From: Archaeoglobales archaeon | Lineage (GTDB): Archaea > Halobacteriota > Archaeoglobi > Archaeoglobales > Archaeoglobaceae | Reading direction: 5' to 3' | Assembly (NCBI GenBank): GCA_011605865.1 | Contig: JAAOZI010000044.1 | Location: forward strand, 1 to 41,387 | DNA: 41,387 bases | Shown: positions 32,605 to 40,622 of the stretch, in pieces | How positions within the stretch are numbered: the stretch's first letter is position 1 | Layout: each line of letters starts with the position of its first letter | Translations under genes and position numbers: made by a program | Notes under the pieces: model-generated | Told to the model about the DNA's origin: nothing | Databases searched by the model: none | What the model saw: the letters and a program-made list of their open reading frames with translations, nothing else

Positions 32605-33588
32605 ATGAAAGTCGAGGACTTCATAAGACTTGCAAATTCTGGAGGGGGAGATTTAACAAAACTCTGCGAAATCGGAGAAGATCTTCTAAAAAACGCAAAT
32701 GATCATGAAAGAGGCAGAATTCTTGGAACACTCGGAAATTTGAACTATATGTTAGGAAATCTAGAAAAAGCTGAAAAATTTTACCGAGAAGCAATGGAAA
32801 TCTATCTGAAACTTTCCCAGGAAGATGAAAGCCTGATAAGATACGTTGCAGGTTGTCTTTTCAACCTCGGAAATCTGTACCATAGCTCCGGAAAACTTTT
32901 TGAGGCAAAAGAATGCTACATCGATGCTTTGAAAACAATGGAATTCTTTGAAGATGAAAGATTGAAGGCAGAAACACTATCTGCTCTTGGTTTGCTTGAA
33001 ATAAAGCTGGGAAACTATATCGATGCAGAAAAACTGTTAAAAGAAGCTATTTTAATTAGAAAAGACGTTAAAGATTTAAACAACTTAGCTGTTGCACTAC
33101 TAAAGCTTGGAAAGAAAGAGGAGGCGAGAGAAGCGCTTAAAGAGGCTTTGCTCATCGACAGAAACCTATCGATAATTCAAAACTTAATTGCACTGGGTGA
33201 CCTAGATGTTGAAGATTTTGATGAATCCGAATTCCCACTAGAAATCAGGGTGAAATTCAAATATCTCAAAGCAAAAAAGCTCGAGAAGGAAGGGAAAGAT
33301 GCCAGCAAGGAGTTTTTTGAAACCGGTTGCTTGGCCTTCCTGGCAATTAGGAACGGTTTAAGTAGCATAAACTACATGCACTGTTTTGACAAAGTTGCTG
33401 AGAGCAATTCCGAGCTTTCCAAAACAGCAGAAGAACTAAAAAAGATCATCCTCCGCTTTTATTACGGGGCGGGTATAGAGGTAGAAAATCTGGAACTTTT
33501 TCAAAGGATAAAAAACCGCAATTTTGGGTCAGGAGTTCTATCTGCCGTTCTTCAAAGGATTGCTGAGGATATCAAAGGACTTCTTTAG
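32605..33588 (+). CDS. TPR repeat protein
   Basis: About 327 residues from ATG 32605; a TTG six codons earlier is less likely. Several tetratricopeptide repeats occupy the first 200 residues (for example NLNYMLGNLEKAEKFYREAM, NLGNLYHSSGKLFEAKECY, LGLLEIKLGNYIDAEKLL). The C-terminal third is helical without a clear motif. It should be a protein-binding scaffold; the partner is unknown. It is divergent from leuA over about 50 bases and overlaps the HIT gene tail to tail by 51 bases. Confidence 0.85.
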   Translation: MKVEDFIRLANSGGGDLTKLCEIGEDLLKNANDHERGRILGTLGNLNYMLGNLEKAEKFYREAMEIYLKLSQEDESLIRYVAGCLFNLGNLYHSSGKLFEAKECYIDALKTMEFFEDERLKAETLSALGLLEIKLGNYIDAEKLLKEAILIRKDVKDLNNLAVALLKLGKKEEAREALKEALLIDRNLSIIQNLIALGDLDVEDFDESEFPLEIRVKFKYLKAKKLEKEGKDASKEFFETGCLAFLAIRNGLSSINYMHCFDKVAESNSELSKTAEELKKIILRFYYGAGIEVENLELFQRIKNRNFGSGVLSAVLQRIAEDIKGLL

Positions 33589-34041
33589 TTTATCATAAGT
33601 CTCCTCAAGCGCTTCTGGAACTATCTGGACGTCTGCAAGAACGGGCATAAAAGAGGTATCTCCATTCCATCTTGGAACTATATGAACATGCAGATGTTCG
33701 GCAATACCTGCACCGGCAACTTTTCCAATGTTTATGCCAACATTGAAGCCATCTGGATTCATACAGTTTCTTATGGCTTTTATCGAGAGAGTCGTAAGTT
33801 TCATTATCTCCAAAAGCTCATCCTCCTCCAGATCTTCGAGGTTTGCAACATGACGATTTGGACAAACCATCACATGACCCGGATTATATGGATTCCTGTT
33901 CATGATCACAAAACTCTTCTCGGCCTTGTATACAACGAGAGCGGCTTTTTCGTCGCTCTTTAAAGCACTGCAGAAAACACAATTTTTGGGCTTTGGAGCA
34001 AGGATATACCTTATCCGCCAAGGAGCAAATATCCTCTCCAT
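33538..34041 (-). CDS. HIT family nucleotide hydrolase or phosphorylase
   Basis: 167 residues. The histidine triad HLHVHIV is at 116-122, with the zinc pair CVFC (21-24) and NRNPYNPGHVMVCPNRH in front. The length and the RIFAPWRIRYI start fit the AP4A-hydrolase/phosphorylase-like HIT group. It acts on dinucleotide or adenylylated substrates. It starts one base after the TrmB-type regulator's stop and is probably co-transcribed with it. Confidence 0.9.
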   Translation of the reverse strand: MERIFAPWRIRYILAPKPKNCVFCSALKSDEKAALVVYKAEKSFVIMNRNPYNPGHVMVCPNRHVANLEDLEEDELLEIMKLTTLSIKAIRNCMNPDGFNVGINIGKVAGAGIAEHLHVHIVPRWNGDTSFMPVLADVQIVPEALEETYDKLKKSFDILSNPLKNGR

Positions 34042-34042
34042 A

Positions 34043-34354
34043 TTAGGCGTTACCCAGCATTTTTTCTATTTTCAGGAATTCCTCCAGTATCTGGGTCTTT
34101 ATTTTTTTAACAACTTCCCTTGGTTCTTCCGCCGCATACCTGTAGCCAAGCCATCTTTCCTCGACGAGCTTCCTTTTCACTATTCCCCTTTTTGTCAGCT
34201 CCTTAAGCCTTTCCCTTACGAACCTCGTAGATAGACCAAGCTCATTTGCTATCTCTCTTACCCCTAGCTCCCTGTTAAGGAGAAGTGAGTATATCTTAAC
34301 ATCAGAGGGTTTTAGTTTGAGCCTTTCAAAGACCTTCACTAGCTCGCCCAGCAT
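34043..34354 (-). CDS. TrmB-type winged-helix transcriptional regulator
   Basis: 103 residues, a stand-alone winged helix: KLKPSDVKIYSLLLNRELGVREIANELGLSTRFVRERLKELTKRGIVKRK. It is the DNA-binding part only, without the sugar-sensing TrmBL domain. It is divergent from the first radical SAM gene (34423), 68 bases apart, and in an operon with the HIT gene, so it is a likely regulator of the radical SAM pair. Confidence 0.82.
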   Translation of the reverse strand: MLGELVKVFERLKLKPSDVKIYSLLLNRELGVREIANELGLSTRFVRERLKELTKRGIVKRKLVEERWLGYRYAAEEPREVVKKIKTQILEEFLKIEKMLGNA

Positions 34355-34422
34355 TTATCCACCTCCAATGTGGGAAGTTTTTAGATCACAATCTATTTAA
34401 ACATTGCGGAAGTATAATTACT

Positions 34423-35811
34423 ATGATAGATAAAATAGCCATGTTTTCATACTTCCTCAATCCTCTCACCAGACTTGGTCTGAAACAAATTTCCTGTTAT
34501 TGCGAGGACTGCAAAAAGAACAGATTAGAAGTTGCACTTGAGCTTTTTGTTGGGAGTAGAAAGGATGCTTGCTGGAAGTGCAAAACTGCAGAAAAAATCA
34601 TAGAACCTGTTCTTTTAAAGGGAGCCGAAAGTTTCAACGCAACGGTTGAAGAAATGAAAATGAAATTCAAGGACCCATACTGGCGAAAGGGTCTTGCAAG
34701 TGTGATAAAAGGTCTTGCAGAGTTTGGCCTCCGAAAACCCTTTGTTCCGGGTGCACCTTTCCAGGTTGTATGGGATATAACCTATGCCTGTAATCTCAAA
34801 TGCAAACACTGCTACGCAACTGCGGGAAAAGCTTTAGAGAACGAATTAACAACAGAAGAAGCATTAAGAACGATAGATGCCCTAGATCGGCTTGGTGTAA
34901 CGATAATAGCATTCTCTGGCGGAGAGCCGCTAATAAGAAGGGATATATACGACCTGACCAGTTATGCTGCAGAGAAAGGGATTTACGTTGCAATTGCAAC
35001 AAATGGAACACTGATAAGCGAAGAAGTTGCTAAAAAACTGAAGGAAAGCGGTGTAAGCTATCTTCAGATAAGTCTTGATGGAACAAAAGAGACACATGAG
35101 GCTTTTCGTGGCATTAAAGGGATATTCAACAAGACTCTAGAGGGTATAAAAAATGCGGTGAAATATGGTTTCTTCGTAAATGTTTCGATGACAGTTACAA
35201 AATACAATTACGCGGAAGTCGAGGAAGTAATAAAAATTTGCGAAAAACTCGGAGTAAACTGGTTCATGCACTACAATTTCATCCCCACAGGAAGGGGAAG
35301 GGATATAGTTGAAGCGGATATAACCCCGGAGCAGAGAGAGAAGCTGTTGAGAATGCTTTATGAAAGGAATTTCAAGTCAAACATAAGCCTTCTCTCCACT
35401 GCTCCACAGTTTGCAAGGATTGCCCTGCAATGTAATGGCGGTATAATTCCTACCCATTTCTACAACGTTAATGCTGGAGAAAGGTTTAAACAGCTCGCTG
35501 AATTTATCGGTGGCTGTGGAGCTGGAAGATTTTACTTTGCAATAAAGGCAAACGGAGATATAACCCCATGCGTATTCTTCCCGCTCGTAGTTGGGAATGT
35601 AAGAACTGACGATCTCGAAGAGCTTTGGAAAAAGAATAAAGTTTTTGAGGATCTAAGAAATAAGGATAAGCTTGAAGGTTGTGGGGATTGCAACTACCGA
35701 TATGTCTGCGGCGGTTGCAGGGCAAGAGCTTACAACTATTTCGGGGACTATCTAAAGCCAGATCCGGGTTGTATAAGGAACAAGGCCCTCTGGGCAGAAT
35801 TGGTAACATGA
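34423..35811 (+). CDS. Radical SAM enzyme with SPASM-like C-terminus
   Basis: 462 residues. The radical SAM cluster motif CNLKCKHC is at residues 123-130, followed by SGGEPLIRRDI and SLDGTKETHE. The N-terminal 60 residues hold five further cysteines (CYCEDC and CWKC), a probable zinc or cluster site not found in ordinary PqqE-like enzymes. The C-terminus has CGAGRFYFAIKANGDITPC, GCGDCNYRYVCGGCRARAYN and a final DPGC, as in SPASM proteins that hold auxiliary [4Fe-4S] clusters. Substrate unknown; peptide or cofactor maturation is the usual role. The next gene starts in its stop codon (ATGA). Confidence 0.85.
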   Translation: MIDKIAMFSYFLNPLTRLGLKQISCYCEDCKKNRLEVALELFVGSRKDACWKCKTAEKIIEPVLLKGAESFNATVEEMKMKFKDPYWRKGLASVIKGLAEFGLRKPFVPGAPFQVVWDITYACNLKCKHCYATAGKALENELTTEEALRTIDALDRLGVTIIAFSGGEPLIRRDIYDLTSYAAEKGIYVAIATNGTLISEEVAKKLKESGVSYLQISLDGTKETHEAFRGIKGIFNKTLEGIKNAVKYGFFVNVSMTVTKYNYAEVEEVIKICEKLGVNWFMHYNFIPTGRGRDIVEADITPEQREKLLRMLYERNFKSNISLLSTAPQFARIALQCNGGIIPTHFYNVNAGERFKQLAEFIGGCGAGRFYFAIKANGDITPCVFFPLVVGNVRTDDLEELWKKNKVFEDLRNKDKLEGCGDCNYRYVCGGCRARAYNYFGDYLKPDPGCIRNKALWAELVT

Positions 35812-37166
35812 TAACCCTTGTAAATCCGAGTGCAAAAGTTGAAGTCGTAAAAACACTTGAAATATCCACTCCTCCCCTAGGTCTAGGCTATCTCGCATCC
35901 GTCCTCCGTGAAAGGGGATTCAAGGTCAGAATAATCGACGATCTTGTGGAAAATCTGAATTTTTCCGATTTTTTGAAAAAGATAAAGGATTCGTTGATCG
36001 TGGGAATTACATCAACTACTCCAACCTTTAAATCAGCGCTTGAATACGCAAAAAAGATAAAAAAGGCTTTTCCAGACATATTTGTAATACTCGGTGGAGT
36101 TCACGTTTCTTTTGAACCCGAAAAAGCGCTTAAAAACGAGTTCGTAGATGCCGTCTGCATAGGAGAGGGGGAGAGAACAATTGTTGAACTTGCGGAAAGG
36201 GTAGAATCCGGAAGGGATCTCGAAGATGTGAAGGGAATATATTTCAAAAAAGAGGATAAAATAGTTAAGAATCCGCCAAGAGAATTCATTCAAGATCTGG
36301 ATTCCATTCCATTTCCGGCATTCGATCTGATGCCACTGGAAAAGTATTCCCTTCTCGGAGAGAGGCTCGAAGTTTTTCCCATGATAACATCAAGGGGCTG
36401 TCCATTCTCCTGCAGATATTGTAGTTCTTCGCTGTTCATGGGTAGAAGATTTCGTGCAAGGAGTGCAAAAAATGTTGCAGATGAGATCGAATGGCTTGTA
36501 AACGATTTTAATGCAAGACACATAGCATTTGGTGATGACACGTTTACCTTGAGCAAGAAAAGAGTTGCGGAAATCTGCAAGGAGATAAAAAGCAGAAAGC
36601 TTGATATCACATGGAGCTGTTCTTCAAGGATAGACACCATAGACAGAGAACTGCTTGAAATCATGAAATCTGCAGGCTGTTCAGCAATTTACTACGGAAT
36701 AGAATCGGCGAGCGATAGAATTCTAAATTATTACAACAAAAGATTGTCGCTTGAAAAAGCAAAAGAAGTCATTAAAATCACAAAAAAGTTAAAAATATCT
36801 GCAATTTGCTCCTTTATAATCGGAGCTCCAGTTGAGACAAAAAAAGAGATGGAAGAGACACTAAAATTTGCGATAAAACTCGATCCAGATTATGCTCAAT
36901 TCTCAATACTGACCCCCTATCCGGGAACTGAAATTTACAGGGAAGCGAAAGAGAAGAATCTTCTATTAACCGAGGACTATGAAAACTACACAGCGGGGAA
37001 ACCTGTAATAAAAACATTAATCCCTGCTGAAGAGCTTGCGAGGTTTCTGAGAAAATGTTATCTCAAATTCTATCTCAGACCGAAATTCATATTGCGAGAA
37101 ATAAAAAAGGGCCATCTACGCGTGATTTTTAAAGTGATGAGAAAGGCTTTTCAAACTAAAGCTTAA
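35808..37166 (+). CDS. B12-binding radical SAM protein, class B-like
   Basis: About 452 residues from ATG 35808, which overlaps the stop of the first radical SAM gene; a longer upstream frame lies in that gene and is not real. The N-terminal 150 residues form a cobalamin-binding-like Rossmann domain (TPPLGLGYLASVLRERGF, VILGGVHVSFEPE), and the radical SAM CPFSCRYC is at 198-205, then GDDTFTLS and YGIESASD. Such proteins (class B methylases, lipid-modifying enzymes) act on unactivated carbon. The substrate is unknown. It ends a few bases before the convergent small membrane protein. Confidence 0.85.
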   Translation: MITLVNPSAKVEVVKTLEISTPPLGLGYLASVLRERGFKVRIIDDLVENLNFSDFLKKIKDSLIVGITSTTPTFKSALEYAKKIKKAFPDIFVILGGVHVSFEPEKALKNEFVDAVCIGEGERTIVELAERVESGRDLEDVKGIYFKKEDKIVKNPPREFIQDLDSIPFPAFDLMPLEKYSLLGERLEVFPMITSRGCPFSCRYCSSSLFMGRRFRARSAKNVADEIEWLVNDFNARHIAFGDDTFTLSKKRVAEICKEIKSRKLDITWSCSSRIDTIDRELLEIMKSAGCSAIYYGIESASDRILNYYNKRLSLEKAKEVIKITKKLKISAICSFIIGAPVETKKEMEETLKFAIKLDPDYAQFSILTPYPGTEIYREAKEKNLLLTEDYENYTAGKPVIKTLIPAEELARFLRKCYLKFYLRPKFILREIKKGHLRVIFKVMRKAFQTKA

Positions 37167-37353
37167 TCCTTGATATTCGAATTGCCAGATAAGTTGCCAG
37201 GGAACAAAGAACTGCAAACAAAAATGATTTTGAGCCAAATCCAGACAGATAGAAAGCAATGAAGCTAATAAAAAAGACTGAAACCACAGTTGAACTAACG
37301 GATATCCTCCAGCTGAGCTCCTTTATTCTCTCCTTATTGCCCCCTTCCTGCAT
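37156..37353 (-). CDS. Small membrane protein, two helices
   Basis: 65 residues with two hydrophobic segments (VVSVFFISFIAFYLSGF and SFLFAVLCSLATYLAI) and basic ends. I do not recognise a family. The frame overlaps the end of iorA by 31 bases and the radical SAM end by 11, so the start is uncertain; the ATG at 37353 has no clear ribosome-binding site. The transmembrane layout and the fit between the two flanking genes make it plausible but not secure. Confidence 0.5.
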   Translation of the reverse strand: MQEGGNKERIKELSWRISVSSTVVSVFFISFIAFYLSGFGSKSFLFAVLCSLATYLAIRISRIKL

Positions 37354-39170
37354 ATCTGGCTACAAACACCGCAACCAACGCAGACTTCCTGATCTATCCT
37401 AACCCTCCCATCATAGATCAGGGCAGGGCATGAGAATGTGTTTATGCATTCCATACACAGATCGCAGTCCTGAGTTACCTTCAGCGGAATTATTCTTCCT
37501 TTCCTTCTTCTCTCTCTAGCCCAGAGTATCGCACAAGGCTGTCTAGCGATTACAACCGCAACCCCTGGATGGGCTAAGGCTCTTTTGAGGGTTTCAATTG
37601 TCCTTTTAATGTTGTAGGGGTTCACAACTTCCACAAAATCGACTCCGCAAGCTTTAACTATATCTTCTATGATTACCTTCTTCCCCATCTCCCCACAAGC
37701 TCTCACCCCTGTTCCCGGATGCGGCTGATGCCCTGTCATACCCGTTGTTGAGTTGTCTAGGATTACAAGCACGAATTTTGCCCCATTGTATACGGCATTT
37801 ATCAAAGCCGGAATTCCAGCATGAAGAAAAGTTGAATCGCCAATTGTAGCGATTATCTTTTCTTTTAAAACATGTGCCAAACCATTGGAAACCCCGACAC
37901 TGGCACCCATGCATATTGTTATGTCCACCGCCTCGAATGGTTTGTTTATGCCGAGAGTGTAGCATCCTATATCGCTCGGCAGGCAAGCATTTCCGAGCTC
38001 ATTGACAACCCTTCGAATTGCGTAGAAAGTAGCTGTATGCGGACAACCGGCGCACAAGACGGGTGGTCTTGGTGGGGCCAATTTCTGGAGCTCGTCCTTT
38101 AAAGGATCTGATTCGAAGCTGGGATTCAATCCAAGTACCTTGGCAATTCCGGCCTCTACTATTGTCACGTTATATTCATAGTCCATAGGGAAATATCCGT
38201 TCATTTTTCCGTACGTCTTTATACCCATGGCTCTCAGGTGAAGCTCGATAAATGGATCAACTTCCTCAACAACAATCGCCGCGTCGAGATCTGAGATGAA
38301 CTTTTCCACAAGCATTTCCGGCACCGGATGAGCAGAAGAGAGTTTCAAAACCGGTAATTTTAAGTTTAAATTTTCCAAAGCCTCCTTAGCATAACTATAG
38401 CCCAGACCACAGGCAACTATTCCAATTTTTCCATCCCCATCAACTATCCAATTCATCTCCCAGTCGTTGAAGAATTTCTCAACGTCTGAGAGTTTTCTGT
38501 TCAGAATCTTTTTGAGCTTCCTCGCATTTGCTGGCAAAACAACATCCGTATCTGGACTTCTTTTCCAGCTTACCTTTTCCAGCCTCTTCTCGGGCAATTT
38601 TCCAAGAGTGACAATCCCGCTGGCATGACTAAGCCTTGTGTAGCTTCTCAGAATCACCGGAATCGAAAATTTTTCCGAAATTTGGAAACACTGCTTAGTT
38701 ATCTCCTTCAATTCAGCAACGTTCGAAGCTTCTACAACAGGAATCTTAGCAATCTTGCCATACCATCTGTTATCCTGCTCGTTCTGACTGCTATGCATCG
38801 TCGGATCATCGGCCGAAACCAATACAAGTCCACCCCTTGAACCAACATAGGCGAAACTCAAAAGAGCATCGGAAGCTACATTTACACCAACATGTTTCAT
38901 GCAAGCCATTCCCCTTTTCCCAGCCAATGAAGCTCCAATGGCAACTTCAAGCGCAACTTTTTCGTTCGTGGAGTATTCAACGTGGAACTCCAATTTACCC
39001 TTGAGCAAAGGACAGGCATTGCTAAGAGTGTCCAAAATTTCCGAAGATGGCGTTCCCGGATAAGCTGCACATACATCTACCCCTACTTCAAGTGCTCCCC
39101 GAGCAATTGCTTCGTTCCCAAGCAGAAAGACTTTTTCCCCAACGCTGTCCTTTATGACGTCCTTAAGCAT
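37323..39170 (-). CDS. iorA: Indolepyruvate:ferredoxin oxidoreductase, alpha subunit
   Basis: 615 residues. In order: a 2-oxoacid-binding domain (AAYPGTPSSEIL), a long pyrimidine/TPP region with VLCAGCPHTATFYAIRR and a thiamine-binding GDSTFLHAG, and a C-terminal 2x[4Fe-4S] ferredoxin domain (CDLCMECINTFSC and CVGCGVCSQICRK). It oxidises indolepyruvate and phenylpyruvate with CoA and ferredoxin in aromatic amino acid catabolism. The beta subunit is 21 kb away at 15455-16051, not adjacent as in many archaea. Confidence 0.95.
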   Translation of the reverse strand: MLKDVIKDSVGEKVFLLGNEAIARGALEVGVDVCAAYPGTPSSEILDTLSNACPLLKGKLEFHVEYSTNEKVALEVAIGASLAGKRGMACMKHVGVNVASDALLSFAYVGSRGGLVLVSADDPTMHSSQNEQDNRWYGKIAKIPVVEASNVAELKEITKQCFQISEKFSIPVILRSYTRLSHASGIVTLGKLPEKRLEKVSWKRSPDTDVVLPANARKLKKILNRKLSDVEKFFNDWEMNWIVDGDGKIGIVACGLGYSYAKEALENLNLKLPVLKLSSAHPVPEMLVEKFISDLDAAIVVEEVDPFIELHLRAMGIKTYGKMNGYFPMDYEYNVTIVEAGIAKVLGLNPSFESDPLKDELQKLAPPRPPVLCAGCPHTATFYAIRRVVNELGNACLPSDIGCYTLGINKPFEAVDITICMGASVGVSNGLAHVLKEKIIATIGDSTFLHAGIPALINAVYNGAKFVLVILDNSTTGMTGHQPHPGTGVRACGEMGKKVIIEDIVKACGVDFVEVVNPYNIKRTIETLKRALAHPGVAVVIARQPCAILWARERRRKGRIIPLKVTQDCDLCMECINTFSCPALIYDGRVRIDQEVCVGCGVCSQICRKGAIRRE

Positions 39171-39257
39171 GAAAGCAATGCTTGGTCAAGTTAAAAATTC
39201 TTTTGAAAATTTTTTGTAACTGAAAAACCCTCGCGACTGGCGGAGATTGAGAAGGCA

Positions 39258-39274
39258 AAAGCTTTAAATTAACT
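39258..39274 (+). promoter_or_regulatory. Probable TATA box of the amidohydrolase gene
   Basis: AAAGCTTTAAATTAAC in the 150-base gap between iorA and the deaminase gene is a TTTAAA-type box. It lies about 75 bases upstream of the start, which would give a leader of some 45-50 bases. The rest of the gap shows no gene or RNA fold I can name. Confidence 0.4.
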
Positions 39275-39339
39275 CCCGAACTAGGCAAATTAAAGAAGGC
39301 TAAAGCCATAGCTCACAGCAAATGAAAAGGGCTGAAAAT

Positions 39340-40596
39340 ATGTTCGATCTAGTAATAGAGAACGGCATTTGCTTCATTTCTGGAAATTTCGTTGAAAGCA
39401 ATATAGGGATAATAAACAACAAAATAGCCTATGTTGGAAAGGAATCGATTAAAGGAAGGGAAAAAATAAATGCACGGGGCTGTTTAGTTCTTCCAGGATT
39501 CTTCAACGCCCATACGCATTCCGCAATGACAATATTGAGAGGTTACGCAGAAGGCTTACCGCTTGACAAATGGTTGGATAAAGTTTGGAAGATTGAGGCA
39601 ATGCTAGATGAAAGATCTATTTACATCGCATCCATGCTTGCCTGCATTGAAATGCTGAAAAACGGAATAACCTGCTTCTCCGATATGTACATACATATGG
39701 ACAGCGTTGCAAGAGCTGTAGAAGAGACAGGGATTAGAGCTGTACTGGGTTACGGAATGGCGGATCGTGGAAGTGAGGAGAGAATGGAAAAAGAGCTCAA
39801 AATCGCATTAGATTTTATAAAAAATTGTGAGAACAAGGAGAGAATCAAACCGATGCTAACGCCCCATGCAATCTACACCTGCTCACCAGAATTTCTTTCA
39901 AGAATAAATGATCTTGCAAACGAAATGGGGCTCATAAAGCATATCCATGCTTCCGAGACCTTATGGGAAGTTAAGGAGTCCAAGAAAAAATTCGGTAAAA
40001 CCCCCATAAAGCTTCTGGATGATATAAAGTTCCTGGATCAGAGAACTGTTCTAGCCCACTGCGTTTGGCTCAGCGATGACGAAATAAACCTGATCGCTAA
40101 TAGGAGGACAAGTGTTGCGCATTGTCCGTCGAGCAACTTGAAACTGTCTTCCGGAATTGCAAAGATTGCTGAAATGACTGAAAATGGTGTAAATGTTGCA
40201 ATTGGAACTGATGGGGCAGCTAGCAACAATATGCTGAACATTTTCAGCGAAATTAGACTTTCCGCTTTACTTCAGCAACTCAGAAAAAAGTTCTTGAGTC
40301 CTGTGAAATACTTGGAAATGGCAACAAAAAACGGCTACAGAGCATATGGAATCGATGGCGGAGAAATAGAGAAAGGAAAAATTGCGGACATAATAGTAGT
40401 AGAACCGAAAATTCACCAAATGCCAATTTACAACTATGCGAATTCTCTTGTTTTTTCCTCCAACGGTTGTGAAGTGAGAGATGTAATCGTTAACGGGAAG
40501 ATAGTTGTCGAGGATAGGACTCCAATAAATGTTGATGATGAGAAAGTGGTGGATCAAATTTCAAAACTGAAAGAAAAAATACTGGGAAAAGCTTAA
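39340..40596 (+). CDS. SAH/MTA/5'-deoxyadenosine deaminase-like amidohydrolase
   Basis: About 418 residues from ATG 39340 (ATG 39322 would add six). The metal-dependent amidohydrolase fold is shown by PGFFNAHTHSAMTILRG, the HXH metal ligands, KHIHASETLWE, LAHCVWLSDDE, VAHCPSSN and IGTDGAASNN. This set is that of the adenosine-type deaminases acting on S-adenosylhomocysteine, methylthioadenosine or 5'-deoxyadenosine in archaea. The last two are products of radical SAM chemistry, which suits the neighbouring enzymes, but this link is only by context. The choice between the substrates cannot be read. Confidence 0.88.
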   Translation: MFDLVIENGICFISGNFVESNIGIINNKIAYVGKESIKGREKINARGCLVLPGFFNAHTHSAMTILRGYAEGLPLDKWLDKVWKIEAMLDERSIYIASMLACIEMLKNGITCFSDMYIHMDSVARAVEETGIRAVLGYGMADRGSEERMEKELKIALDFIKNCENKERIKPMLTPHAIYTCSPEFLSRINDLANEMGLIKHIHASETLWEVKESKKKFGKTPIKLLDDIKFLDQRTVLAHCVWLSDDEINLIANRRTSVAHCPSSNLKLSSGIAKIAEMTENGVNVAIGTDGAASNNMLNIFSEIRLSALLQQLRKKFLSPVKYLEMATKNGYRAYGIDGGEIEKGKIADIIVVEPKIHQMPIYNYANSLVFSSNGCEVRDVIVNGKIVVEDRTPINVDDEKVVDQISKLKEKILGKA

Positions 40597-40622
40597 TTAC
40601 CCCCAAATTAATAAAATTATTG

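Noticed and set aside
35679-35807. Upstream extension of the B12 radical SAM gene
   Set aside because: It lies in a different frame inside the conserved SPASM part of the first radical SAM gene; ATG 35808 with ATGA coupling is the better start.
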